Positions 35,842 through 44,484 are shown, counted from the first letter of the stretch. The stretch: 64,000 nucleotides of DNA from Novosphingobium sp. JCM 18896 (GCF_025938095.1 NZ_JAPCZF010000005.1:248001-312000); one strand, 5' to 3'. A program made the numbers and translations. The notes: generated by a model from the sequence alone, not told the origin.

Positions 35842-35910
35842 ACCGTTCGCGAAACGCCGATGCCGAAGCAGGCGTCCGTGAGGCAGGAGCGGGCCTATAG
35901 GGGGACGAAC

Positions 35911-35941
35911 CCGGGGTGGCAAGGGGCATCTTCCACCCCGG
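35911..35941 (-). terminator. Candidate terminator of the chemotaxis receptor gene
   Basis: CCGGGGTGG (35911-35919) pairs with CCACCCCGG (35933-35941) over 13 nt, 12 bp beyond the stop of the minus-strand receptor gene. There is no strong T tract. Confidence 0.5.
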
Positions 35942-35953
35942 TGCAATTCGTCC

Positions 35954-37495
35954 TCAGGCGGCCGCGCGCAGGGCTCCGTAGCCGGTTCGCCCGGCGTTCG
36001 TTTCGCTGGCGGCGGTGTGGAATCGGGTGACGAGCTCGGCGAGATTCGCGGCTTCGTTCGACAGCGTGCAGGCTGCGGCCGTGCTCTGTTCGACCATCGC
36101 CGCGTTCTGCTGGGTGTTGAGATCGAGCCGCTTGGTCTGGTCGTTGACCTTGATCAGCGCGCCGGCCTGCTCCTGCGATGCCACCGCGATGCGTTCGATC
36201 GCTTCGCCGATCTGGCCGATATCCTCGACGATCGAACGCAGCGACTGGCCCGATTCTCCGACCAGTTCGACACCGCGCGCGACCTGGGTGGTCGAGACTT
36301 CGATCAGTTCCTTGATGTTGCTCGCGGCTTCGGCCGAGCGCTGCGCCAGCGCGCGCACTTCGCCCGCGACCACGGCGAAACCCTTGCCGGCCTCGCCGGC
36401 GCGTGCGGCTTCGACGCCGGCGTTGAGCGCGAGCAGGTTGGTCTGGAAGGCGATGCCGTCGATCACCGCGATGATCTGGCTGATCTCCTGCGCCGACTTC
36501 TCGATCTGAGTCATCGCCGCGACCGTGCGGTCGGCGACGTTGCCGCCATTGAGCGCGTCTTCGCGTGTGCGCTGGACCGTGGCCTGGAGCTCGGCGGCGC
36601 TGCGCGCGCTGTCCTGAACCGTGCCGGTGATGCGATTGAGTGCGAGCGCGGTCTCCTCGAGCGTCGAGGCCTGCTGCTCGGTGCGCTGGGCGAGGTCGGC
36701 CGAGGCGCTGCGGATTTCGGTCGAGCCGCTCTGGATGGAGCCGGCCGAATCGCTGACCGCGCGAACCATGCGGTTGAGATCCGCCGCCGCCGCGTTGAAC
36801 GAGGTGCGCAGGTCCTCGTAGCTCTCGGGAAAACGCTGATCGAGACGCGCGGCGAGGTCGCCCTGGGCGAGGCCCTTGAGCGCGCCGCCGATGCCGTCGA
36901 TCACCTGACGCTGCTCTGCCGCGGCGCGGTTGCGCTCTGCGTCGGTGGCGGCTTCGAGGCGGCTGGTCTCGGCATGGGCCGAAGCCTGGCCGACGACGAG
37001 TTTTTCCACCTGGCTGGCGACCATGACCAGTACGGAGGTCTCGGCGACCACGACCACGGCGTGCAGCAACACGCGCTCGAGGTCGGCGCCGCCGGGGAAC
37101 ACGAGGCTGGGGGCGACGAAGTTGGTGAGCAGGTGGTGGACCGCTGTCACACCGGCACCGAGTAGGATTGCGCGCCAGTCGGCGAGCACGGTCAGCATGG
37201 CGATGGTGACGAAGAACACCATGTGGAAGTCGAGCATCCATGGTTCGCCGGCCCACTGCCAGAGCAGCAGCGCCGGGTAGAGCGGCAGGGTCAAGCCGAA
37301 GGCGAGGCGCGAGGCGCCCGTGCCCTGGTCCTGCCGGGCGAGCAGGCTCGGCACGATCGACATCGCGACGGCGACGGCCAGCGGCAGCCAGCGGCCGAGG
37401 TGGAGCGCGCTCGCGGCGAGGCCGAGCACGAAGATCCAGCAGGCGGCCGTGAGGCCATAGACGCCGTTGCGGCGGAGTTGATTCAGCTCATGCAT
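35954..37495 (-). CDS. Methyl-accepting chemotaxis protein with multi-helix membrane sensor
   Basis: 513 residues. About six hydrophobic segments fill the first ~170 residues with little periplasmic sequence, so sensing is probably within the membrane. A HAMP-like segment (LAQGDLAARLDQRFPESYEDLR) follows, then the long signalling coiled coil with the conserved hairpin tip (IDGIAFQTNLLALNAGVEAARAGE, shown here in part as FQTNLLALNAGVEAARAG) and AVVAGEVRALAQRSAEAA. It relays an unknown stimulus, possibly energy state or a hydrophobic compound, to CheA/CheW. No other che genes are in the window. It starts 11 bp after a small upstream gene on the same strand. Confidence 0.9.
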   Translation of the reverse strand: MHELNQLRRNGVYGLTAACWIFVLGLAASALHLGRWLPLAVAVAMSIVPSLLARQDQGTGASRLAFGLTLPLYPALLLWQWAGEPWMLDFHMVFFVTIAMLTVLADWRAILLGAGVTAVHHLLTNFVAPSLVFPGGADLERVLLHAVVVVAETSVLVMVASQVEKLVVGQASAHAETSRLEAATDAERNRAAAEQRQVIDGIGGALKGLAQGDLAARLDQRFPESYEDLRTSFNAAAADLNRMVRAVSDSAGSIQSGSTEIRSASADLAQRTEQQASTLEETALALNRITGTVQDSARSAAELQATVQRTREDALNGGNVADRTVAAMTQIEKSAQEISQIIAVIDGIAFQTNLLALNAGVEAARAGEAGKGFAVVAGEVRALAQRSAEAASNIKELIEVSTTQVARGVELVGESGQSLRSIVEDIGQIGEAIERIAVASQEQAGALIKVNDQTKRLDLNTQQNAAMVEQSTAAACTLSNEAANLAELVTRFHTAASETNAGRTGYGALRAAA

Positions 37496-37506
37496 TCCAG
37501 GCGGCC

Positions 37507-37863
37507 TCAGCGATAGGCGGGTTTGCGGGACTTGGCGGCGTTCCCGCAGAGCGGGGCGGGGAGCGACAGCAGCAGCGCGCCTTCGGCGGCGGCGGCCAGC
37601 GCAAGATCGGCGCTCGGACTGCGGATCATCAGCGATCCCGGCAGTGGCCCGGGGCCGAGCAGGGTGCTGTCATGGCTGCGCGCCCAGGCGATTCCCTGCG
37701 CCGGCGTGGACCCCGCCAGCGGCAGGTACAGCGCCGGGGCTCCGGGCGCAGGGCTTTGGCAGATCACGAGAATCGCGGGCACGGCGAAGGCCTGGACGCC
37801 GAGCGCCCATTTCGCCGCGGGGGAAATCCTGCCCGATCTCGTGGTAAACATGCCGTTAGCCAT
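37507..37863 (-). CDS. Conserved hypothetical protein, possibly membrane-associated
   Basis: About 118 residues; the start may be ATG 37863 or ATG 37851, neither with a good ribosome site. A hydrophobic stretch (WALGVQAFAVPAILVICQSP) near the N-terminus could be an export signal or anchor. The mature part has APALYLPLAGSTPAQGIAWA and LLGPGPLPGSLMIRSPSADL, and ends with a cysteine-containing LSLPAPLCGN. Not recognised as a named family. It lies just upstream of the chemotaxis receptor gene on the same strand and is probably cotranscribed with it. Confidence 0.6.
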   Translation of the reverse strand: MANGMFTTRSGRISPAAKWALGVQAFAVPAILVICQSPAPGAPALYLPLAGSTPAQGIAWARSHDSTLLGPGPLPGSLMIRSPSADLALAAAAEGALLLSLPAPLCGNAAKSRKPAYR

Positions 37864-37990
37864 AACACCGATGGCTTTGCCCGAGGCTTTCCGGCAGGCT
37901 CCGGAGAACATACGAGGTCGCCGGTCATACGGTGTTAACCATGAGGGCGACGTGCTTCCGCTGCCGCCGCTGCGCGGCTAGGGTCGGGCC

Positions 37991-38974
37991 ATGGCGACCC
38001 TGGCAAAGCAGTCCGATTCTCTCGGCGATTCTTCGGACCGAACCCATTGGGAATGGCAGTATCTCGATCTGATGCGCCGGATCTGGGAGCAGGGTGACGA
38101 GCGCGTCGATCGCACCGGGGTCGGCACGCGCTCGATCCTCGGCGCCGAGCTGCGCTTCGACCTGTCGGACAACCGCATGCCGCTGCTCAGCACCAAGCGC
38201 GTGTTCTGGAAGACCGCGACGCGCGAGATGCTGTGGTTCCTGACGGGCGATACTAACATCCGCTCGCTCTGTGCACAGGGGGTCGAGATCTGGACCGACT
38301 GGCCGCTCGATCGCTATCGCCGCGCAACCGGCGATCAGATCAGCCGCGAGGATTTCTCGAAGCGCATCGTCGCCGATGAGGCCTTCGCACGCGCATGGGG
38401 CGATCTCGGCCCGGTCTACGGCAAGCAGTGGGTCGACTGGGCGGTCTACGAGCCGGTCGAAGTGGCGGGGCACGAGGGCCTGTTCCGCAAGCGTCCCAAG
38501 GGTGTGAACCAGATCGCCGAAGTGGTCGCGAGCCTGCGCAACAACCCGGGCAGTCGCCGTCATATCGTCGAGGGCTGGAACGTCGCCGAGCTCGACGCGA
38601 TGGCGCTGCCGCCGTGCCACAAGACCTATCAGTTCCACGTCGCCGACGGGAAGCTGTCGGGCCTGCTCTACCAGCGCTCGTGCGACCTTGGCCTCGGCTT
38701 TGCCTTCAACGTGTGGTCGGCTGCCTTGCTCGTGCGCATGTTCGCGCAGCAGGCCGGTCTGGAACCGGGCGAGCTCGTGTGGGTTGGAGGAGACGTGCAT
38801 CTCTATCTCAACCATGCCGCGCTCGTGGAGGAACAGCTTTCGCGTCGGCCCTCGGGCGAGGCGCGGCTTGAGATCGCGCGGCGGCCCGAAAGCATGTTCG
38901 ACTACCGGATCGAGGATTTCACGGTCACCGGCTATGTGCCGCAGGCACACATTTCGGCGCCCGTGGCGGTCTAG
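37991..38974 (+). CDS. thyA: Thymidylate synthase
   Basis: 327 residues, slightly longer than the 264-residue E. coli enzyme because of an insert after residue ~110 (the region around DEAFARAWGDLGPVYGKQW). It converts dUMP and methylene-tetrahydrofolate to dTMP and dihydrofolate. Key parts are visible: RTGVGTRSILGAELRFDL, the folate-site segment TREMLWFLTGDTN, the catalytic cysteine in LPPCHKTYQF (C209), the phosphate-binding QRSCDLGLGFAFN and the C-terminal HISAPVAV. No folA gene is directly adjacent. It is followed by the bkd control region. Confidence 0.96.
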   Translation: MATLAKQSDSLGDSSDRTHWEWQYLDLMRRIWEQGDERVDRTGVGTRSILGAELRFDLSDNRMPLLSTKRVFWKTATREMLWFLTGDTNIRSLCAQGVEIWTDWPLDRYRRATGDQISREDFSKRIVADEAFARAWGDLGPVYGKQWVDWAVYEPVEVAGHEGLFRKRPKGVNQIAEVVASLRNNPGSRRHIVEGWNVAELDAMALPPCHKTYQFHVADGKLSGLLYQRSCDLGLGFAFNVWSAALLVRMFAQQAGLEPGELVWVGGDVHLYLNHAALVEEQLSRRPSGEARLEIARRPESMFDYRIEDFTVTGYVPQAHISAPVAV

Positions 38975-38985
38975 GCGAAGCATTG

Positions 38986-39059
38986 TTGCGCAAGGTCACG
39001 TCAAATCGAAATTGAAATAATATAACTCATATGTAGAATTTTGCTTCGATCTTGCGCAA
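38986..39059. promoter_or_regulatory. Paired TTGCGCAA boxes upstream of the bkd operon
   Basis: TTGCGCAAG at 38986-38994 and its inverse CTTGCGCAA at 39051-39059 flank an AT-rich core (about 39005-39042) in the 115-bp gap before the E1 alpha gene. The spacing of 65 bp is about six helical turns, suitable for a multimeric regulator. Lrp/AsnC-family BkdR controls such operons in pseudomonads; that this is its site is inference. Confidence 0.45.
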
Positions 39060-39089
39060 TTCATTGCCGCAGCGGGAGAGAGCGATTTA

Positions 39090-40388
39090 ATGGCCGAAGA
39101 GCCCCGAAACCCCGTCCGAAAGCGCGGCAATCTGCCGCCGCTCGCGCTGCATGTGCCCGAGCCCAAGCATCGGCCCGGCGACGCCGTCGACTATTCCGAC
39201 CTCGTCATTCCGCCGGCCGGCGCACAGCCGCGACCCGACGAGAGCTGCGCGGCGGAAGAGACCTATCCGCTCTGCACCGATCTCGTGCGCGTGCTCGACG
39301 ACGAGGGTAGGGCGGTCGGCCCCTGGGATCCGCGGCTCGATGCCGAGACCCTGCGCCGCATGCTGCGGACCATGGCGCTGACGCGCGCCTTCGACGATCG
39401 CATGTATCGTGCCCAGCGCCAGGGCAAGACCAGCTTCTACATGAAGTGTACGGGCGAGGAGGCGGTCGCGATCGCCGCGGCCTTCGCGCTGGCCGACGAC
39501 GACATGGTGTTCCCCTCCTATCGCCAGCAGGGCATCCTCGTCGCGCGGGGCTATCCGCTGGTCGAGATGATCAACCAGATCTACTCTAACCGCGCCGATC
39601 GGCTGAAGGGGCGCCAGCTGCCGATCATGTATTCGGCGAAGGACTACGGCTTCTTCTCGATCTCGGGCAACCTGACTACCCAGTATCCGCAGGCGGTCGG
39701 TTGGGCCATGGCCTCTGCGATCAAGGGCGACACGCGCATCGCCACGAGCTTCATCGGCGAGGGCTCGACCGCCGAGGGCGATTTCCACGCGGCGATGACC
39801 TTCGCCACGGTCTACAACGCCCCCGTCGTGCTCAACGTGGTCAACAACCAGTGGGCGATCTCGAGCTTCTCGGGAATAGCCGGGGCCGAGCGCACGACCT
39901 TCGCCGCGCGCGCGATCGGCTATGGCATGGCCGGCATCCGCGTCGACGGCAACGACGCGCTCGCGGTCTTCGCCGCGGTGCGCTGGGCCGCCGACCGCGC
40001 GCGCGCCAACAAGGGCCCGACCCTGATCGAGCACTTCACCTATCGCGCCGAAGGCCATTCGACCTCGGACGATCCGAGCTCGTACCGCTCGGCGCAGGAA
40101 AGCGTCGAATGGCCGCTCGGCGATCCGATCGCGCGGCTCAAGAACCACCTGATCGCGCTCGGCGAATGGTCCGAGGAGCAGCAGGCCGAGATGGACCGTG
40201 CGGTGGCCGAAGAGGTCAAGGCCGCGTCGAAGGAGGCCGAGAAGAGCGGCATCCTCGGCCACGGCCTGCACCACCCGTTCAAGACGATGTTCGAGGACGT
40301 GTTCGAGGAATTGCCCTGGCATCTCGAGGAGCAGGCCGAGCAGGCGATCCGCGAGCGGCGCGTGAAGTGGCCGGATTGGAAAGAATGA
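39090..40388 (+). CDS. bkdA1: Branched-chain 2-oxoacid dehydrogenase E1, alpha subunit
   Basis: 432 residues. The thiamine-diphosphate fold has YRQQGILVARG, then GEGSTAEGDFHAAMTFATVY with NVVNNQWAIS completing the cofactor motif (GEG instead of the common GDG). The E1-alpha phosphorylation-loop region YRAEGHSTSDDPS is also present. With E1 beta it decarboxylates 2-oxoisovalerate and related acids from Val, Leu and Ile and acylates the lipoyl group of E2. A good ribosome site (GGGAGAGAG) precedes ATG 39090. The stop overlaps the E1 beta start. Confidence 0.94.
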   Translation: MAEEPRNPVRKRGNLPPLALHVPEPKHRPGDAVDYSDLVIPPAGAQPRPDESCAAEETYPLCTDLVRVLDDEGRAVGPWDPRLDAETLRRMLRTMALTRAFDDRMYRAQRQGKTSFYMKCTGEEAVAIAAAFALADDDMVFPSYRQQGILVARGYPLVEMINQIYSNRADRLKGRQLPIMYSAKDYGFFSISGNLTTQYPQAVGWAMASAIKGDTRIATSFIGEGSTAEGDFHAAMTFATVYNAPVVLNVVNNQWAISSFSGIAGAERTTFAARAIGYGMAGIRVDGNDALAVFAAVRWAADRARANKGPTLIEHFTYRAEGHSTSDDPSSYRSAQESVEWPLGDPIARLKNHLIALGEWSEEQQAEMDRAVAEEVKAASKEAEKSGILGHGLHHPFKTMFEDVFEELPWHLEEQAEQAIRERRVKWPDWKE

Positions 40389-41443
40389 TGACCCAGGAGG
40401 AATCCCCCGTCTCGCTGGCCGATGCGCCCACCCGCCGCCTCAACATGATCGAGGCGATCAACGACGCGCTCGACATCATGATGGAGCGCGACGCCAATGT
40501 CGTGATCACCGGCGAGGACGTCGGCTATTTCGGTGGTGTGTTCCGCGCCACCGCCGGCCTGCAGGCCAAGTACGGCAAGACCCGCGTGTTCGACACGCCG
40601 ATCAGCGAATGCGGCATCATTGGCGCTGCGGTCGGCATGGCCGCCTATGGCCTGCGCCCGGTGCCCGAGATCCAGTTCGCCGACTACATCTATCCGGGGC
40701 TCGACCAGCTCGTCTCCGAGGCGGCACGGCTGCGCTATCGCTCGGCGGGGCAGTTCACCGCGCCGATCACCGTGCGCTCGCCCTTCGGCGGCGGCATCTT
40801 CGGCGGACAGACGCACAGCCAGAGCCCCGAGGCGCTGTTCACCCACGTTGCGGGCCTCAAGACCGTGATCCCGGCAACGCCGCACGACGCCAAGGGCCTG
40901 CTGATCGCCGCGATCGAGGATAACGATCCGGTGATCTTCTTCGAGCCCAAGCGCATCTATAACGGCCCGTTCGACGGTTACTACGACACGCCGGCCAGCC
41001 CTTGGGCAAAGCATCCGGGCTCGGTCGTGCCCGAGGGCTATTATTCGATTCCCCTGGGCAAGGCGCGCGTGGTGAAGGAGGGCGAGGCGCTGACTGTGCT
41101 CGCCTATGGCACGATGATCCACGTCGCCGAGGCCGTGCTGGCCGAGAAGGGCGTCGATGCCGAGATCATCGACTTGCGAACCCTGGTGCCGATCGACATG
41201 GCGACTGTGGAAAAGTCTGTGCAGAAGACGGGGCGTTGCCTGGTGATACATGAGGCGACGCGCACCTCTGGCTTCGGTGCCGAGCTGTCGGCGTTGGTCC
41301 AGGAGCGCTGTTTCTATCACCTCGAGGCGCCGGTCGAGCGCGTCACCGGTTTCGACACGCCCTATCCGCACAGCCTCGAATGGGCCTATTTCCCCGGCCC
41401 CGTGCGCATCGGCGAGGCGGTCGACCGCCTGCTGGGGAACTGA
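40385..41443 (+). CDS. bkdA2: Branched-chain 2-oxoacid dehydrogenase E1, beta subunit
   Basis: 352 residues from ATG 40385, inside the ATGA overlap with the alpha gene. It has MIEAINDALDIMMERDANVV, GEDVGYFGGVFRATAGL, FDTPISECGIIGAAVGMAAY, the lipoyl-facing QIQFADYIYP-type segment (here EIQFADYIYPGLDQL) and RSPFGGGIFGGQTHSQSPE. It forms the alpha2beta2 E1 heterotetramer with the preceding product. The gene continues into E2 after a 4-bp gap, so all three are one operon. Confidence 0.95.
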   Translation: MMTQEESPVSLADAPTRRLNMIEAINDALDIMMERDANVVITGEDVGYFGGVFRATAGLQAKYGKTRVFDTPISECGIIGAAVGMAAYGLRPVPEIQFADYIYPGLDQLVSEAARLRYRSAGQFTAPITVRSPFGGGIFGGQTHSQSPEALFTHVAGLKTVIPATPHDAKGLLIAAIEDNDPVIFFEPKRIYNGPFDGYYDTPASPWAKHPGSVVPEGYYSIPLGKARVVKEGEALTVLAYGTMIHVAEAVLAEKGVDAEIIDLRTLVPIDMATVEKSVQKTGRCLVIHEATRTSGFGAELSALVQERCFYHLEAPVERVTGFDTPYPHSLEWAYFPGPVRIGEAVDRLLGN

Positions 41444-41447
41444 GGCC

Positions 41448-43112
41448 ATGGGCACGTTCACCTTCCGCCTGCCCGACATCGGCGAGGGCATCGCCGAGGC
41501 CGAGATCGTCGCCTGGCACGTCAAGGTCGGTGACCGGATCGAGGAAGACGGTCCGATCGCCGACATGATGACCGACAAGGCCACGGTCGAGATGGAGAGC
41601 CCCGTCACCGGCGTGGTCCGCGAGGTTGCGGGCGAGGTCGGCGATACGGTGGCGATCGGCTCGCCGCTGGTGGTGATCGAGACCGAGGGCGGCGAGGCCT
41701 ATGCGGAGCCGGAACCGGTTGCCGCAGCTCCAGAGCCGGAACCTGCCCCCGCTCGTGCTGAGCCTGTCGAAGTATCCCGCGCAGCGCCTGCCGCCAGCGG
41801 CAAGGGCCGTTTCGTCTTCCGCCTCCCCGACATCGGCGAAGGCATAGCCGAGGCCGAGATCGTCGCCTGGCACGTCAAGGTCGGCGACCGCATCGAGGAA
41901 GACGGCCCGATCGCCGACATGATGACCGACAAGGCTACGGTCGAGATGGAAAGCCCGGTCTCGGGCGTAGTGCTCGAGGTCGCAGGCGATGTCGGTGCGA
42001 CGGTGGCGATCGGTTCGCCGCTGGTGGTGATCGAGATCGAAGGCGGCGGTCTGGCCAGCGTCGACGAACTGGCCGAACGCATCGAGGCGGAAAACACAGA
42101 TGCCGGCGATGCCGACCGCGTGATCGCGGCGCGGCCCGAGCCGACCGCCAAGCCGGCTCCGGCGAAGCCCGCGGTCCCGGCGCGAACGGCGCCCGGCGGC
42201 AAGGCCTTGGCCTCTCCCGCGGTACGCGCGCGTGCCCGCTCGCTGGGCGTGGACCTGGCCGCGGTCAGCGGCGGGCTCGACGGCGTCGTCCGGCACGAGC
42301 ATCTCGACGCCTATATGCTCGCGCAGAAGCCGGCTGCCCCCGCCCAAACGACATCTGCCGCCAAGCCCGAGGCTAAGCGCGCGCCCGAGCAGGCGATCGA
42401 AGGCGCGGGCGAAGCGATCAAGGTCATCGGCCTGCGTCGCCGCATTGCCGAGAACATGGCCGCCTCGAAGCGCCATATCCCGCACTTCACCTATGTCGAC
42501 GAATGCGACGTCACCGAGCTCGAACGCTGGCGCGTCCAATTCAACGACCAGCGCGGCGACAAGCCCAAGCTGACCCTGCTGCCCTTCCTGATCACCGCGA
42601 TTTGCCGGACCTTGCCCGAATTCCCGATGATCAACGCGCGCTATGACGAGGACGCGAATGTCGTCACGCGCTACGATTCGGTGCATCTCGGCATGGCGGC
42701 GCAGACCCCGGCGGGGCTGATGGTTCCGGTGATCCGTAATGCCCAGAACCTGACGCTATGGGCGCTCGCCGCCGAAATCGCGCGGCTGGCCGAGGCGGCG
42801 CGCGAAGGCACGGCAAAGTCCGAAGAGCTTTCGGGCTCGACCTTGACCGTGACCTCGCTCGGGCCGCTGGGCGGTATCGCCACGACGCCGGTGATCAACC
42901 GGCCCGAAGTGGCGATCATCGGTCCGAACAAGATCGTCGAGCGACCGGTCTATGTGCCCGACGGGCAGGGCGGCGAGCGCATCGAGAAGCGCAAGCTGAT
43001 GAACGTGTCGATCAGCTGCGATCACCGCGTCGTCGACGGCTGGGACGCGGCGAGCTTCATCCAGGCGCTCAAACGGCGTATCGAGGCGCCCTTGCTGATG
43101 CTGGCGGGATAG
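41448..43112 (+). CDS. bkdB: Branched-chain 2-oxoacid dehydrogenase E2 with two lipoyl domains
   Basis: 554 residues. Two lipoyl domains (residues ~3-80 and ~121-200) are nearly identical, each with the lipoylated lysine in MMTDKATVE (K44 and K162). A proline/alanine-rich linker joins them. A peripheral subunit-binding domain follows (ASPAVRARARSLGVDLAAV), then the catalytic domain ending in ISCDHRVVDGWD with H526 and D530. It transfers the branched acyl group to CoA. One lipoyl domain is usual for BCKDH E2, so the second is probably a recent duplication. No E3 gene lies nearby; lipoamide dehydrogenase must come from elsewhere. Confidence 0.95.
   Translation: MGTFTFRLPDIGEGIAEAEIVAWHVKVGDRIEEDGPIADMMTDKATVEMESPVTGVVREVAGEVGDTVAIGSPLVVIETEGGEAYAEPEPVAAAPEPEPAPARAEPVEVSRAAPAASGKGRFVFRLPDIGEGIAEAEIVAWHVKVGDRIEEDGPIADMMTDKATVEMESPVSGVVLEVAGDVGATVAIGSPLVVIEIEGGGLASVDELAERIEAENTDAGDADRVIAARPEPTAKPAPAKPAVPARTAPGGKALASPAVRARARSLGVDLAAVSGGLDGVVRHEHLDAYMLAQKPAAPAQTTSAAKPEAKRAPEQAIEGAGEAIKVIGLRRRIAENMAASKRHIPHFTYVDECDVTELERWRVQFNDQRGDKPKLTLLPFLITAICRTLPEFPMINARYDEDANVVTRYDSVHLGMAAQTPAGLMVPVIRNAQNLTLWALAAEIARLAEAAREGTAKSEELSGSTLTVTSLGPLGGIATTPVINRPEVAIIGPNKIVERPVYVPDGQGGERIEKRKLMNVSISCDHRVVDGWDAASFIQALKRRIEAPLLMLAG
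41460..42045 (+). repeat. Tandem duplication of the lipoyl-domain coding sequence in E2
   Basis: The stretch from about 41460 to 41691 recurs at about 41814 to 42045 (offset 354 bp, 118 codons). Long runs are identical at the nucleotide level, including synonymous positions, for example around GAGATCGTCGCCTGGCACGT in both copies. This points to a recent duplication or ongoing gene conversion. Confidence 0.85.
41753..41772 (+). repeat. Short dispersed-repeat half inside the E2 linker
   Basis: TCGTGCTGAGCCTGTCGAAG matches the common alphaproteobacterial intergenic motif containing GCTGAGCCTGTCGAAG. Here it is read in frame as part of the linker (ARAEPVEV), between the two lipoyl domains. A degenerate relative lies at 43697-43722. 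Confidence 0.55.
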
Positions 43113-43120
43113 GAGCGGTG

Positions 43121-43717
43121 ATGGCGAAGGATGCGCGGATCGATGACTACATCGCCAGGGCCGCACCCTTTGCCCAGCCGATCCTGACGCACCTGCGCGC
43201 GCTGATCCACGCGGCGGTTCCCGGTCTCGATGAGACGATCAAATGGGGCATGCCGCATTTTACGCTCGGCGGGCGCAACCTCGCGGGGCTCGCCGCCTTC
43301 AAGGCGCATACGGCGCTGGTGCTCCATGGCGAAGGGCGCGTGAGTGCAGCGGATAGCGAGGGCATGGGCGGCTACGGCAAGCTTCGCAGTCTGGCCGACC
43401 TGCCGCCCGAGGCCGAACTCGTCGCGGCGCTGCAGGCCGCGGCCGTGTGGCTGGCGAGCGGCGAGAAGAAGCCGAAAAAGCCGGCAGCGGCCAAGCCCGA
43501 GATAGCCTTTCCCAACGATTTCGGCGTGGCGCTCTCGGTCGAGGCGCGCGCGTTCTTCGACGGCCTCGCGCCGTCCCAACGTTACGAATATCTCGAATGG
43601 ATCACCGGCGCGAAGCGCGACGAGACGCGTGCGCGGCGAATCGCCCAGGCCGCCGTCTGGCTGGGCGAGGGCAAGCGGTTCAACTGGAAGTACGAGCCTG
43701 CGACACGCTCAGGCTGA
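43121..43717 (+). CDS. DUF1801 / YdeI (OmpD-associated) family protein
   Basis: 198 residues from ATG 43121 (AGGAG at 43111-43115). The N-terminal DUF1801 domain has the typical TIKWGMPHFTLGGRNLAGLA segment; a lysine/alanine-rich linker (GEKKPKKPAAAKPE) leads to the C-terminal YdeI-type region FFDGLAPSQRYEYLEWITGAKRDETRARRI. Family members are linked to stress or polymyxin/bacteriocin tolerance, but the biochemical role is unclear. It lies 8 bp after the E2 gene, so it may be cotranscribed, without an obvious functional tie. Its stop codon falls inside a degenerate dispersed repeat. Confidence 0.85.
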   Translation: MAKDARIDDYIARAAPFAQPILTHLRALIHAAVPGLDETIKWGMPHFTLGGRNLAGLAAFKAHTALVLHGEGRVSAADSEGMGGYGKLRSLADLPPEAELVAALQAAAVWLASGEKKPKKPAAAKPEIAFPNDFGVALSVEARAFFDGLAPSQRYEYLEWITGAKRDETRARRIAQAAVWLGEGKRFNWKYEPATRSG

Positions 43718-43722
43718 GCGGA
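43697..43722. repeat. Degenerate short palindromic repeat between convergent genes
   Basis: The core CGCTCAG-G-CTGAGCG (43706-43720) is a 7-1-7 palindrome resembling the alphaproteobacterial CGACAAGCTCAGGCTGAGCG element. It supplies the TGA stop of the DUF1801 gene and may act as a terminator for both converging genes. Confidence 0.55.
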
Positions 43723-43728
43723 ACCGCC

Positions 43729-44190
43729 TCAGCGGACGATGCCGCTGTAGGCGATCTGGCCGCGGCCGCGCAGGGCCTGGGTGGCCGGCACGCGCCAGCG
43801 CATGTGGGTGACGTCCTCGGGCGTGGCGAGGCGGCTGCCGATTCGCAAGGTGCCGAGCTGGCCCCAGGTGCGGCCGCCGTCGACCGAGACTTCCTGGTCG
43901 TCGCGCGCGCTCGCTTGGTAGGCTATCGCCTGAGGCAGCGGATTGGTGATGGTGAAGCCGCCGTCGCCGCCCATGCGGTACCAGTTGACGATCGTCACGA
44001 CGCGGTCGCCGCGGTTGAGCCGGCTGGCGGGCTCTAGGCTGCGCGTGGTGTCGCCGGCGATGCGTTCGACGAAGACCGCGCTGTCGGTGGCGACGGTCGG
44101 CGCGGTCGCATTCGATTGGGCCGACGTGGCGGCCGGCAGCGTGATCGCGAGTCCGGTCAGCGCATAACCGACCCAGGCGTAGAACTTCAC
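43729..44190 (-). CDS. Secreted hypothetical protein with beta-sandwich look
   Basis: 153 residues. It has a signal peptide (MKFYAWVGYALTGLAITLPA, then ATSAQ). The mature part has AVFVERIAGDTTRSLEPASRLNRGDRVVTIVNWYR, then FTITNPLPQAIAYQASARDD and SVDGGRTWGQLGTLRIG, reminiscent of DUF11-like or conserved-repeat domains that appear in envelope proteins. It ends GRGQIAYSGIVR. The exact function is unknown. It is monocistronic and convergent with the bkd operon. Confidence 0.75.
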   Translation of the reverse strand: MKFYAWVGYALTGLAITLPAATSAQSNATAPTVATDSAVFVERIAGDTTRSLEPASRLNRGDRVVTIVNWYRMGGDGGFTITNPLPQAIAYQASARDDQEVSVDGGRTWGQLGTLRIGSRLATPEDVTHMRWRVPATQALRGRGQIAYSGIVR

Positions 44191-44358
44191 GGTATTTCCC
44201 CCTGTTCGATCCGCGATGGATCGTCAGGTGCAGTATCTCCGCGCAGTCCAAAGGAATGGTTAACGTGGTTTTGACCATGAAAAGCCGCAGGAATCCGCGG
44301 GAAACCTGGCCAAAAACCGCGCTGTCACGGGCTTGCAAAAAATCTCTCGCCAACCGTG

Positions 44359-44387
44359 TTGACAGCCCCGGAACTCTCGCCTAGTTC
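44359..44387 (+). promoter_or_regulatory. Promoter of tRNA-Asp
   Basis: TTGACA (44359-44364), a 17-bp spacer and TAGTTC (44382-44387), placing the transcript start near 44394, about 14 bp before the mature 5' end. The -35 is perfect; the -10 is typical of GC-rich alphaproteobacteria. Confidence 0.65.
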
Positions 44388-44407
44388 GCGGCCTCCCAAG
44401 TGGCTGC

Positions 44408-44484
44408 GCGGGTGTAGCTCAGTTGGTTAGAGTGCCGGCCTGTCACGCCGGAGGTCGCGGGTTCGAGCCCCGTCACTCGCGCCA
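44408..44484 (+). tRNA. tRNA-Asp(GTC)
   Basis: 77 nt including encoded CCA. Acceptor GCGGGTG pairs with CACTCGC (one G-U); D-arm AGCTCAGTTGGTTAGAGT; anticodon stem-loop CCGGC-CTGTCAC-GCCGG gives GTC; T-arm GGGTTCGAGCCCC; discriminator G. A 10-bp inverted repeat flanks the gene, CCCAAGTGGC at 44395-44404 and GCCACTTGGG at 44481-44490; the right arm includes the CCA end. Confidence 0.97.
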
